Of a DNA stretch of 64,000 nucleotides, positions 11,975 through 22,690 are shown in pieces; position 1 is the stretch's first letter; the number at the start of each line of letters is the position of its first letter. The notes beneath the pieces are model-generated. The model did no database searches. It saw only the letters and a program-made list of their open reading frames with translations, and was not told where the DNA came from. Location of the stretch: NCBI RefSeq assembly GCF_965638725.1, contig NC_134950.1:32426932-32490931 (forward strand), in the 5' to 3' direction. The DNA is from Aptenodytes patagonicus. Taxonomy: Eukaryota > Chordata > Aves > Sphenisciformes > Spheniscidae. Made by a program: the position numbers and the translations under genes.

Positions 11975-12301
11975 AAATTAAACTTCAAAAAAATAAGTGC
12001 GCTGTGTGAAACCAGAAGCAAATCCTCCTTAGTCCTCTTGAAGTCTGTCCGTGTTGCAGTTAAATGACGATCGGAGCAGTCTCTGTTAAGAGAATTTGCA
12101 GAAGCAAGCACTGCTAAAGATACCCGGTAGGTAAATGGAAGTACTTTGTTGTTGTATTTGTTTCTCTTAGATAATACAGAAGTAGAAATTTCAAATTCCA
12201 GGGTTTCTTATTTTACATCTTTAAAAATTTTGCCCTGAGGTGTGCAGCTTCAATATAGCTTCCCTTCCCTTACTGGAAAAGTGATTGATTCAGGTGTTAG
12301 C

Positions 12302-12415
12302 TTATTTAACAAGGGCCAAATTCTGCAGCCTGTGGAGCACCTCCTGCAAGGGGTGAGTGTCTTTAGCCCTCACTGAAAAAAAATTGAGTACAGTATGCCG
12401 CAACATCTTGCAGGC
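12302..12415 (-). CDS. Candidate last coding exon of a small secreted, helix-rich protein (exon B)
   Basis: A strong acceptor (CTCTTGTATTTCAG) is followed by an open frame of 37 codons to TAA at 12,304-12,302, entered in phase 0. The frame continues open upstream to 12,580, so the exon could start earlier. The sequence is hydrophobic/charged in a helical pattern: a Cys-containing helix, a short loop, then a Leu-rich helix ending in ALVK. Codon choice looks coding. It fits in phase with the candidate exon at 13,206-12,961. Joined, they would give about 119 residues. The size, the phase-0 intron and the helix pattern recall short-chain helical cytokines. That is an inference: I did not recognise a specific family member, and a chance open frame remains possible. 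Confidence 0.35.
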   Translation of the reverse strand, partial: ACKMLRHTVLNFFSVRAKDTHPLQEVLHRLQNLALVK

Positions 12416-12960
12416 CTGAAATACAAGAGCAATTTTATCTTTAACCAGTTTTTCAACACAGGATTTTATTAACATAAAATCAATATTCAGGTCAGCAATG
12501 GGGATCTGCAACTTTCGAATGAGAAGCTTGTCTGAAGGCAACACGTTGCTCATTTGAGTAAAGGTTGTGGGATATGACACTCAGCAAGCTCACCTATCTT
12601 TTGTTCAGTTCCTTTTATGAAATGTCATTTAATGAGGAAAAGAAACAGGTAATCCATTGCATTTTAAGGCACAGTGCTCCTCATAAGCCTCATTGCCAGG
12701 CACTTGAATGTGAATGTGGCTTTAGATCATGTATTGTGTACAAATGACTGCTACTAGATAACTTAAGCTCTAAATTTATCCTACTATTAAAGTAATATTG
12801 ATCAGAAAGTGGCAACTGGTTTTCAAGTCCTAAATAAGAAATGCTCAATAATCTAGAGCTAATTTATATTTTAAGAAGCACTTTTCTGAGGAATCCACAA
12901 GAAATGCAATTGAGTTTTCCTTACTGGCTGTGCAGTGGCATTTAGTTAAGGAACACTCAC

Positions 12961-13206
12961 TCTTTCCTGGGGCGGTGTGGGCTTCATTGACACACAGGGG
13001 TTAAATCTGTTTATCAGCTCATTGATGTTGATGGTAAAGTGCTGTAGAGTGCAATGGCTGGAACAGGACACGGTCTTTTTCCTTCCAGTAAGGATGGGGG
13101 TGGAGAATGGAGGGGCTTTTTCAAAGTAGTTCCAACACTGTATCATTTGTAACTGCAAAATATAATGTAAGAATAAGATTAATAGACCAAGAAGGCTTGA
13201 AAACAT
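12961..13206 (-). CDS. Candidate first coding exon with signal peptide, small secreted protein (exon A)
   Basis: An ATG at 13,206 opens an 82-codon frame that ends at a donor AAAGA/GTGAGT (donor at 12,960) in phase 0. Residues 4-18 are a strongly hydrophobic run of Leu/Ile/Phe preceded by a short N-terminus, which looks like a signal peptide. The mature part has Cys residues near 24, 49, 53 and 70 and one amphipathic stretch between the last two. The next exon candidate in phase is at 12,415-12,302, and the intron would be about 545 bp. An alternative acceptor (ATTATATTTTGCAG) inside the signal-like region could instead make this an internal exon. No TATA box is evident beyond a weak CTATA near 13,262. 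The product is not identified. Confidence 0.35.
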
Positions 13207-15549
13207 TGTTTAACACTTAATTGAAACAATAAATCATTCAAATAACATTACCCAGGCTCCTATAGTGATGCCTCTGCTTCCAGGTGTTGAGAACGGAGCA
13301 GATTTCGGGCGCTAGGTGCAAGGGTAACTCAGCCCCAGAGTGGCGGTGGGAGCACAGGCATGTTGCAGCCTGGTGGCCATGCTGTGGCTGGGAGGGAGCC
13401 CAGGCGGCGTGAAGGGGCACAGCATGCTGAGACTCACACCCACCTGCGGGTTGCCAAGCTAGGACTGAGAGAGCCCCCTCACAAGTTTGAGTGTCTGCTG
13501 AATGAATGGCAACTGCTGGCCCAGGCCCCGCGTGGAGCCGGCAGGGAAGACTGTGCTGGATGAGGCCCTGGTTGTACAGCCTGTAGCTTGCAGGCAGGCT
13601 ACCCTGGCTGCTCACTGCCCATCCCTGCATCCCAAGGATGCTATCAGTTGCAGGTCTTAACACTGTGTCTAACAAGGCCAAAAAACTTCTGCTCTGGTGA
13701 GCGAAGAAGTTCAGGATGGCTTCTTCCTTGGGAAAATGGTGTGTTTCTAAATGTTCGTATGATCAGATACTGCTTATGCTGCTTACATTGATTAAAACAT
13801 GGAAAGGGCAAGCAGTGCGCACTGATTTGTGTAATACTGCTAGTAATAAACTCTAGATTTTGAAATCACTGTGCATTCATGCAGGCTCTTGGAGGCCCTG
13901 TAAAATCTTGCTACGCAGATGAGGAAGCTGAAGCCTGGAGATTCAGCTGCAAATTTATGGAAGGGAGTTGAGATGCCCTTCCATCTCTATCCTGGTATCC
14001 TTCACGCTCTGAATTGCCGTGCCGCGGCTTCTCCGTAGGTCTCTCACAGGCACGTGTGCCGCATCCATGTCGCCTTCTCCCCGGCCCCTCACCTCGCGAA
14101 AACCCCGTGTGCCTCGCAGGCAGCACTGTCCTGCTCATGAACCGGGGTAAATACCAACCCGCAGGTGTTCGGTGACTCACTCAAGGCCCCAAGCTGCAAA
14201 CCCCTCCGCAGTTTTGCTCTGCTTTTCTTCTGTGGTGAAGTGTTTTTTACAACGCTGTGCCTGCAGTTACCTGGGCTGGGGAAGGCAAGCTGTGGGTGGT
14301 GGGACCTTCAAAGGTTGCTCCGGCAAAGGTACACCAAGCACAGCTGTCAGGTGAAGATGATGAGTGATGGGAGGCATTCCTTCGCTTCGTGGATGTGATA
14401 TAACCAAGTTTTAATTAAAGCAGCAGCGGTAGATTATTAGGGCAGATAAATACTGCCTTGTTACAGCCCTCTTGGGTCGTATGTAAGCAGTATTCGTTTT
14501 AGAAAGGATGAATGAATAGTCAGTGTGAAGGATAAAGATCAGCATTGTTAATCACTCTGGAAATCTTCCGTGGGAAAGTGTAAACTCACGAGGAAGGATA
14601 CTGTCCATAAATGTGATTTAAATATTTACATAACGTGGGGATAAAATTTTGATATTAAAGGCATGCAAGTACCAAGTCACGTTTGGGTTCCTGTCGGAGA
14701 TAACTAGGATTTGTACAGCTGGGGTTGGTTGGTGGTGGGCTTGTATTTCTACATAATGCTTTGCTAGCAGTTATGAAGAGCTCTTCTTCAGTACACTGTG
14801 AAAAAAATTCAACTGTTCTTGTCAAAGTGCAGATAAAAAAATTAGAAACTTGGGACACTACATTTGCTTAAACTCGTGTGCTTCAGGTGGGGTTAACTTC
14901 TGGTGTTCCTGGGTAAGCAGTGTGCCAGTTGCCGTAATCTAGGCTAGGGGAATGGTGATTGATCATCCACTTAAAGTTTGTGGCTGTTGATACATCTGCA
15001 GGGTGAGAAAGACTGACTCCAGGTGGGAAGAGGTGGGGTTTTTTCCCCCCCATAAATAACTGGAAATGGTAGGAAATGTTCCTGTTCTGATCCTTGATTT
15101 CTTAATTCTCACAAAAGTTTCTTTTGTCCTTTTCCAGCTCTCAGAATGTGGTACAACCCTTGAAAAAAAATCTGTGTGCTTTCATGTAAATGCAATGAGG
15201 ATGAGCCTTTGAAAACATATCTTAGCTGATGTTGATGAATAAACAAACTTGGCCAGAGTAAATCTTTTCATCTAACTTCAAGAGCCACACTGTAATGAAG
15301 TAAATATAGATGTACTTAATGGGCTCCTTTCATCCAAATACATAACAAACCCTCCAAAGTAATGCAAACAAATCTAAAATGTATTTCTAAGTGGCTTCTT
15401 TTTTTTGGTACTGGAGCAGTTTAGTCTAGCCAGGCTAGGATGGGAGTAGAGCTTGCTCCCGGAGTTGTGGAGGTGCTGGGGTGAGTGCTGAACTAAACAG
15501 CTCTTCTCCTGCAGTTGTTGTGCAAAAAAGGCAGAAAGTGCTTGTTCCA
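13207..15549. other. Unique DNA, no supported gene
   Basis: GC-richer patches at about 13,300-13,640 and 13,980-14,300 produce chance frames of up to 147 codons on the minus strand. They have no motif and no matching splice sites. The remainder is AT-rich and unremarkable. Confidence 0.45.
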
Positions 15550-15566
15550 TGTGTGGTTTAAAACAC

Positions 15567-15572
15567 TTTATT
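15567..15572 (-). terminator. Polyadenylation signal AATAAA (minus strand)
   Basis: AATAAA on the minus strand, about 100 bp beyond the TGA of the candidate terminal exon at 16,143-15,670. It is placed as expected for a short 3' UTR. Confidence 0.3.
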
Positions 15573-15669
15573 TGATGAGCTTCTCCCTGAACTCATCCCT
15601 TTGGAAGGCAACTTGCTGATGAGGCGTCAAGAGGCAGGGGAACCTGCATTGGCTGCTGTCTGCTCCCCT

Positions 15670-16143
15670 TCAGCCGCGGCCTGGCTCAGCACCCCATTGC
15701 TGAGCCCAGGCTGCACCAAGAGCACGTCTCCAAGCGCAGGACGGCTGGCAGCCCGCCTCAGGGGCAGCCTGCGCATGGCATGCCAGCGCTCGGCCGGACG
15801 CTAACGTGCCTAGGAGGCTTGCTCTGCAGAACACGTCGTGGTGGTGCCCCAGCCTGGTTCCTGGGTTCACAGAGTACTTGAATTTGGTGTTAAAGGTGGC
15901 CTCAGGGCCATTGTGACAGCTGCTGTAGACACAGTCATTGAAGTATGACTGCAGCGGTGGTGTTGACTTTGGCAGCATCTTGTTGGTTGGAAGCTGTGGG
16001 AAAGAGGAGCTCAAAGAACAGTTGTGCAGATCTGGACGTTCACTGCGTGACAGTGGATTTGGTTTCATTTCGAGACTTGCAGGATGACTGTTTTCAATGG
16101 CAGCATTTGTAAATAGATTAATGACTTCTTGTGGAAAGCGTGC
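15670..16143 (-). CDS. Candidate terminal coding exon, unknown product
   Basis: On the minus strand an acceptor (TTGTATTTGCTAG) opens phase 0 into 157 codons without a stop, ending in TGA at 15,672-15,670. An AATAAA follows about 100 bp later. The first 110 or so codons look coding, with many third-position C/G choices, several Pro, Ser and Cys residues, and aromatic-rich stretches. The last 45 codons are Ala/Gly/Arg-rich and look like GC-driven read-through. An in-phase upstream partner is the 72-bp candidate exon at 19,709-19,638. I do not recognise the protein. A decayed gene copy or a chance frame are alternatives. Confidence 0.3.
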   Translation of the reverse strand, partial: ARFPQEVINLFTNAAIENSHPASLEMKPNPLSRSERPDLHNCSLSSSFPQLPTNKMLPKSTPPLQSYFNDCVYSSCHNGPEATFNTKFKYSVNPGTRLGHHHDVFCRASLLGTLASGRALACHAQAAPEAGCQPSCAWRRALGAAWAQQWGAEPGRG

Positions 16144-19100
16144 CTAGCAAATACAACTGTTTGGTTTCACTGTCCTTGCTTCATGAAGAAGACCAATGTG
16201 TAATGTTTGTATTTTCCCTATCACAGAAAGAGTCTTTGGATCTTCTCTTTAAAAAGCACAGTTATAAAACAATTTACTTTAAAGACAAGTGCTTTGTTTT
16301 GAAAAGGATAAACCCTGTTTTGGAGAAAAAGACCATAACTTGGTCTTATCTTCTCTTAATAGGAAAAGTTCAGGTCCATTTCATTCCATTGTGGAATAAA
16401 ATTCCATTCAAAGCTGGGTGATATGCTTATAAGAGTTTGAATATTAGACTATTTAGACAAGTATGTCAGCATAATTACAGAAATTCTTCAGTATGAGCTT
16501 TTTCTTTGCTGAGATCTCGATGAGTGGGAAATACTATAAAGAATTATTTCTGTGAGTGTTGGAGGAATTTTGTGAAAGAGCTTTAGATCTAGCAGACTGT
16601 TGTACTTTAAAAAACACAACAGTGATTTACTAAAGTCCAGATTCAAATCACTATTTGACGCGTTGAATACTCAGACATCCAATTTAGCTAGTGTCTGGTT
16701 GTGTTGTGCCATGTGTACAGAAGTGAAACGTATTAAAAACCCTCTGAAACAAAATCTCTTTGTTACTCTGTGGATCGCTCACCTCTTCCCTCCCGTGCTC
16801 GTTGTTCTCACAGGCGAGGGGGAAGAAGGAGGCGCTGCTTTAATGAAGGTGTACGTCAGCCTCCACTGCTCCTTTCAAAAGGTCACCCAACTAAACAGTG
16901 ACAATGAAATGCATGACAAAAGATAAACATTTTATTGTCCTACGGAGATATGTGGCATTGCAGTGCTTTAGAGGAACCACTTAGCTGCTATACTTAAGAC
17001 TTCTTTTCATCTTATCATAGAAGCAGTGCCTATGATGAATTACTAATTCAATTAAAATTTTGCATCTAGTGCACGGCAGGATAGGACATCAATTTAAGGG
17101 CCATTTGATGTGCAGTGCCAATTACAACTGTGATATTTGGGCTTGATCTTTCAGGATTTTACTGCGGTTAAGTATCCTTGCTCAAACTGTTGACTGCAAT
17201 GGGAGAAGTCTTTGTGATCAGTGGTTTCTCAGTTGAGGAAGGATTTGCGTGATTGAGCTCCTGTTTACCAGACATTGAAGTGTAGTGATGAATTTCCTTT
17301 CCTGCAAAAAAGAAGAGCCGTTCTACTGCCCACTGACTTAACAAAGTGTATTTGAGTTGATCTAACAAAATCTCATTTTAATGGAAAAAGTGTCTTAATG
17401 TAAGATCAGTTCATCTTTCTGATGACTTGATTGCTTTAGAGTTATTAGCCAAGTTCTGTAAGAGTCTTTAAAGTTGCTAATACTTGCTTGCAGTTTAATA
17501 GCCCTAACTATTGCTAATGTACAGGAAATGTTCAAATCAGATCATTGAGAGAGAACCCTAACAAATCTTACAGCTATTTTAATGTGAGGTTTCAGATGTT
17601 ACTCTTGTTTAATTGAAAGGTGAATGCTATAAAGGCTCTGTCAGTCTGCTGTTTCCTGATGACGGCACTTTCTATGGCATAAATGTAAGTCCTAGAGCAC
17701 TGATCCCAGCTTTCAGCTCAAACTCTTCCTTTTTTACCTGGCAGAAGTGTGCATCTGTGGTGTTGTCTGGATTTGTGTCTTCCAAAAAAATACTGGTTTC
17801 AATCAAATAAAATGAGAAAAATTCTCTGAAATAATAGTCACATTCTGCCTGATATTGGAGAAAAGGGGGCCTTTGCTCCTTCTTCTAGAAACCAAAAGAT
17901 TAAGCTTGCTTATAAAGGATTAACAGACCTCTCTTCTGTTAATTCGTAGTGGTGTAGTCGAGGTGCCTGATTCTACATCAGTGGAAAATCCATTATCAAT
18001 CAATGGGAATTCTGCAGCTGAAGCCAAAGGGATTAGAGACTCGTCGTTGGGAGTGACTGAAGGAGAGAAAGACCTGGATATGCTTGTTGCCACATGGCTG
18101 TGAGCCACCATTGGAGTGTGGCCACAAAAAATGGCAAAGGAAAATCTTAAGTTGCCTCAGGCAGGCTATTTCCAGAGATGTATGAAGGGGTTAGTGCCAC
18201 TTGTACAGTACAGGCTGGAGAGAAACCTTACCTGGGGTCCTGCTGGTAGTGAGTTGTTACTCATGTCCAAGCAAGATGATTTCAGAGTGGAAGAGGTACA
18301 CAGAGAAACATGACCTGAAGTCCTCTTCTAGGGATTGTGCCATGGTGGGGAAGAGTTAATGAGGAGGTCAGATGTGCAATGGGAGCAGGAGTTAGGAAGA
18401 GCAGTGGAAGAGAGGCGCAGATTTGGGGGTGAGGGGTGCAGAGGAGGACTGGTGCCTACACCACGCTCTCTTACCTGCTGCCACTCAGGCTGCCACCCAG
18501 GGACGTTGGTTTAGGAGACTGGAGTGTAAAGGAGATGCAGGAAGAAATTGCTGAAGAAATTGCTAAAGAATTTGTTACTGATGGTGTTGAGGGTGATATC
18601 CTAACAAATCGCACTGCCTGCAGAGGTTTCTTCCTTTAATAAATAATAGCTGCTTTTCCTTCTTGTAGGGTGCATAGACTGACATTCAGACTGTTAGAGT
18701 CTGCAAACTATAAGAAAACCTGTGGTTCCACACTTACTTTAGTAAGGGATATTCACCAAGCACATTCTGAAATATAATTTCACTTTCTTCTGAAATGCTG
18801 TCATAGAGCTTAGCTTAAAAGTAACTGTGATCCAGAGCCTCATTGTGGTGAAAAACATGGTGTCCATGACCTCTGCTGCAACATTTGGTAGGTACTTTTC
18901 CAGGGATGGAAGCTAATACATCACAAAAAACTATTCAGAGTAAAAATTACACTTTTTACAATGATTTGGTAAATGTCTTGATCTGTTATAGTAGGCAAGA
19001 TTGTGTCATTTAGTTTGGCAATTACAGAGATTAAATTAATTTCATTTTCCTTTACTCTTGTTAAATGCAAAATAATTGAGCACACATCATGGAAGGTTGG

Positions 19101-19637
19101 GGCTCTCTTGTTTGTAGCTTCATCATTTATTCATCTAACACATTAGATGAGAGGCTTTATAGATTGGCTTGCCTAAGGAAAAAGAAGAAGAAAATATATA
19201 AAGGCCAAACTAGATATCTGTATTCTGTCTCACCCTTTGAGGTACTGTCAAGTATTGCCTCATTTTTAGTACATTTTCTAAGAAAGGAAACTGATTTTCC
19301 CCCAGAATGGTAAATTGTCACCTAATGCTTAAATAGTCTGAATAAGCTCATGTTCGGATAGGCAAGGTCGCTTGTGCAGTTCCTGCCCCTCACACTCTTC
19401 ATGTAAGGATCTAACGTTGTAATTGGGCAGGCAAAATAAACTACAAATGAGCATGCTGTAAAAAGGTATGTTTTGGCACTATCTTGACCATCTTAATTGA
19501 CTGTCCTAGTTACAGGAGGAAGCCGTTTGTGACGTGTGCCTTCCCCTAATTTAGCCTTTTCAGAAAATGGTATTGGCCTAATATAGGCAACGGTGCAGTA
19601 ACAGCTCAGTGGTGGCAGAAGTGCTCTTCTTTCTTAC
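16144..19637. other. Unique DNA with several open segments of uncertain meaning
   Basis: Exon-like pieces occur on both strands. On the minus strand, 17,301-17,168 follows a fine acceptor (CTCTTCTTTTTTGCAG) and has 43 open codons. On the plus strand, 17,620-17,684 ends at the donor AAAT/GTAAGT, and 18,515-18,639 encodes an acidic helix-like frame containing a 12-bp tandem GAAGAAATTGCT. At 17,920-18,110 both strands are open. None of these can be linked into a consistent gene, so they are not called separately. Confidence 0.35.
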
Positions 19638-19709
19638 CTTTATGTAGCTGGAGGGGATTTGAAAATTGGATGTTTCTCTCTGCCTCTGCAGCTCCAAGTA
19701 GCCCCGACA
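19638..19709 (-). CDS. Candidate 72-bp internal exon (minus strand)
   Basis: An acceptor ending in GGCTGGCAG and a strong donor CATAAAG/GTAAGA (donor at 19,637) bound 72 bp that are open in phase 0 at both ends (24 codons). Codon choice looks coding. The peptide begins Cys-Arg-Gly-Tyr-Leu and contains a Gln/Arg-rich run that resembles the second half of a calmodulin-binding IQ motif; that likeness is weak. It is in phase with the candidate terminal exon at 16,143-15,670. Confidence 0.25.
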
Positions 19710-22476
19710 CTGCCAGCCATGGATTAGTGAAATAAATCCGTCACGTTCATAGTGAAGTGGAAAGTATAAAGAGCATTTTCTGCCTTTTTTTTCCCTTTTT
19801 AATGTGTCATTTGCTAGCTGGCTCAGTGACCTCCATTTCGTGACTCTTGTGATGTGACTTGTCACAGAGCTTTTCTGTGTGGATTAATTTATCACTCAAG
19901 GGCGTAGTAGCACGTGACATTATGTGTGTGGACCTGAGGTAAACAGTTACCTATAGGCCACCTATAATGAATCTGTCCTTCAAATACTATCTGTTAATGA
20001 AGTTTGATTTTTTTATATGATTTTCTTTCCTTTTTGTTTTATCTCTTTTCTTAACTGCGTCCTTGGTAATCAAATGGGATGCACACATACAGTCACCTTC
20101 TCATGCTGCCAGTGTAGCCAAATTTGGAAAAAAATATTCCTGGCAATTTAGTACATGAAATTTGCCAATGCATTGGGAAATGTTTTTTATGCTAATTGTG
20201 TAGAAGTATGGTACAACAGTTCAGTTTTCCAGGGTATCTTGGTGGATAGTCTGTCAAATCTTTTAAATTGTTGTTCCAGTCAATTATATTGACTGAAGTG
20301 AAAGCAAGAATTAATCTTTTTTTTCCATTCCTAACTTGAAGATTTAATTTCATACTCTTGATTTACATTTCAGTATCAATTGTGTATTTTAATTTGTGTG
20401 AGTGAACCTTGAAGCCCTGATTCAGTTGTGACTCCATCTTTAATTTTGCCTAACAAGTCCATCTCATTTCTGAAAAGCACATTCACCAGGAATTGATCAG
20501 TGTTAACAGTCGGGTAAATGGTAGGGAAAGAAGTGATGTCTGGGTCTGGTTACAGGAGTGCGTTATGCTGTGGGGTCTGACCAGTTACGATGGAATTGAT
20601 AGATGCTGGTTTCCAGGTGACTTCCGTTATCATCCTCCTCAACAGGTTTAGTTAAAAACAGCCCTAAAGAAGTACTGGAGAAAGCAATCTAGCCCAGAAG
20701 CAGAGGATTGATTTCCCCCCAAAATGGGAGGTCGTTATTATGAGGAAATTAGCTAAATTATTTACTCGGCAAAGCAGGCAGCCAGTAACTCAGCATTTAT
20801 GTGTTTCCCATTTATTCAGCACTCAGGCAGTGTGCCCAAATAGCGTGGTGCGGTTGGTTCCCGACAGGCACATCAACACCTGTAGTTGGCCTGGGAGGGG
20901 AAGCCTGGTCTGTGAAACAAGTGATGGGACCCCCAAACTCCCGTGGGGGTGGCCTTGACAGACCTGCCTGGCCATGTCCTGGTTTCCAGCACCTGCAGAG
21001 ATGTTGGCAGGGGAGGGCAGGTGCCAGACCACGGACCAACGGGAGTCTTCTCTTAGAGGTTTTCTGGAGGTAGGCAACCTGGGGGTTTCATCCCCAGCTG
21101 TGGACCATGGAGCCTGGAAGTGCTGGAGTCATCCAGCACCATGGAACACAGCTCCGTGCAGAAGCGAGGTGGCCCAAGGAGGTGGTTGTAGCTACCCTGG
21201 GATGCCACAGCCCTGGAGGTTTGGACCTCATGGTTGACAGTCTGGGAACCTGGAAACCCTTGGTTGATTTTTGTCACTTCTTTGCTTCTCCCAACTGTGG
21301 GAATTACTGAAATATTAGTTCTTGGACAGTGGTAAAATTAGCACGAGTTGTCAGTTTTAATCAGCAGTAAATAATGTTTTATTCAGGAAATGCAGTAACC
21401 AAGAAAACTAGGCAGAAAGTATGTGCTGCAGTGCTGTGACTCCCTGGGAAGGAGAATTTCCAAGATTTTGCAGTTTCTGTGTTCCATGCGGCATGATGTG
21501 TGCCCTGCTCCACAGAGCAGTAGTACTTTCTATATTAAGTATTAGCCTGTATACTTAATTACATTGATGCTTAAAAAAAGCAACAGCTTTAAACAGAAAA
21601 GGCTTCCTTTCACTGGAGTCTAGAGGAATAAAGAAAAAAAAACCCTCAGGAATTTCTGTGCTTAAGCTATCTGTCAATAGATAGTAATGGGTTTTCTGAG
21701 GTGTAACTCTGAAATGTTAGTGTTCATTTAATAAAAATCATGCTCCCTGCAGTTCATCAGCAGCTGGCACTTAGAAAGACTGAATTCAGAAAAAATAAGT
21801 GTGAAGATTGGTGTAGGTGAATGACCAGAGCTGAGAGATTTATACCTTTTAAACACCTAGCTACCTGGTTTTATTAACACTCCAGTATCTGTGATGTGTG
21901 TCGGTATCAGCCTGATTTTATGCAGATTGAAGCAAGTTCTTGCAAAAAAAATTAGTGCTATTAAGTCAGTCATATGCTAAAGAGCGAGGTTTCGGTGGCA
22001 GGGAGAAGTGCAGTGCTGCTTTCTCTTCCTGCAACTGGTGTTTCAGTTTGGCAGTAGAGGGGTGTTGTGGCTGAAGGCACGTGCTGCAAACTTAAAACTT
22101 GCCTTTTTCTCACTCTCCTGCATGATGCTCTGGTGGATTTTTGTCCCTCAGCCCTGGCAGTTCGATACAGGAAAGCGTTAACTTCCAAAAGCATAGTCTG
22201 GCAAATAGGTGTGTACCAAACTTTAAATTAGGGGATGCTGATACAGTGCAGATTGTAAAGTGGAGCTTGTAGGGAGGATCTCGCCAACGTGGGATTGAGG
22301 ACCACAGGTCAGTTATATGCTGACAGAAGAGTCTGAATTCTGGTGGGGCAGCTGTACCTGTGGCTGGCCCCATCTGATCAGCGCTGTGTCCTGGGGATGT
22401 CACCTTTGGCCCTGCTATGGAGAGCAGCTAGGAGGTATCTCGCATCCAAAATTTGAACAGGTGAGTGGGAGAGACT
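19710..22476. other. Unique DNA, no supported gene
   Basis: AT-rich to 20,700, then a moderately GC-rich part (20,740-21,300) with overlapping chance frames on both strands. A donor-like AACAG/GTGAGT occurs at 22,461, just before the CR1 fragment, without a matching acceptor that gives a clear exon. Confidence 0.45.
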
Positions 22477-22690
22477 GGGAACAAGGGGAAGTGCAGAGCC
22501 CTGCCTCTGTGGGGGAACAACCCCAGGCACCAGTATGTGCTGGGGGCCGACTGGCTGGAAAGCAGCTTTGCAGAAAAGGCCCTAGGGGTCCTGGTGGACA
22601 CCGAGTTGAACATGAACAGCAATGTGCCCTTGCAGCAAAGAAGGCGAGTGATGTCCTGGGCTGCATTAGACAAAGTAGGATTCTGTGACA
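22477..22690 (+). mobile_element. CR1 LINE fragment (reverse transcriptase C-terminal part), degenerate
   Basis: The plus-strand translation aligns with the CR1 ORF2 segment just after the reverse transcriptase core: K-C-R-x-L near the start, then DWLESxFAEKxLGVLVDxxLN, matching the intact frame of the copy at 38.5-40.1 kb. The match continues in another frame from about 22,620 (AAKKASDVLGCIR), so a frameshift is present. Both ends are lost. This is an old, inactive piece. Confidence 0.8.

Noticed and set aside
13238..13681. 147-codon minus-strand frame
   Set aside because: It is Gln/His/Ala-rich without motif in a GC-richer patch, with stretches open in several frames.
18515..18639. Acidic helix-like plus-strand frame with a 12-bp tandem
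   Set aside because: The helix look comes partly from the repeated GAAGAAATTGCT. The acceptor is poor and the stop overlaps an AATAAA, so it cannot be placed in a gene.
22317..22460. Possible exon ending at the GTGAGT donor at 22,461
   Set aside because: The only acceptor nearby is weak, the frame shows no coding pattern and it abuts a CR1 fragment. Insufficient.
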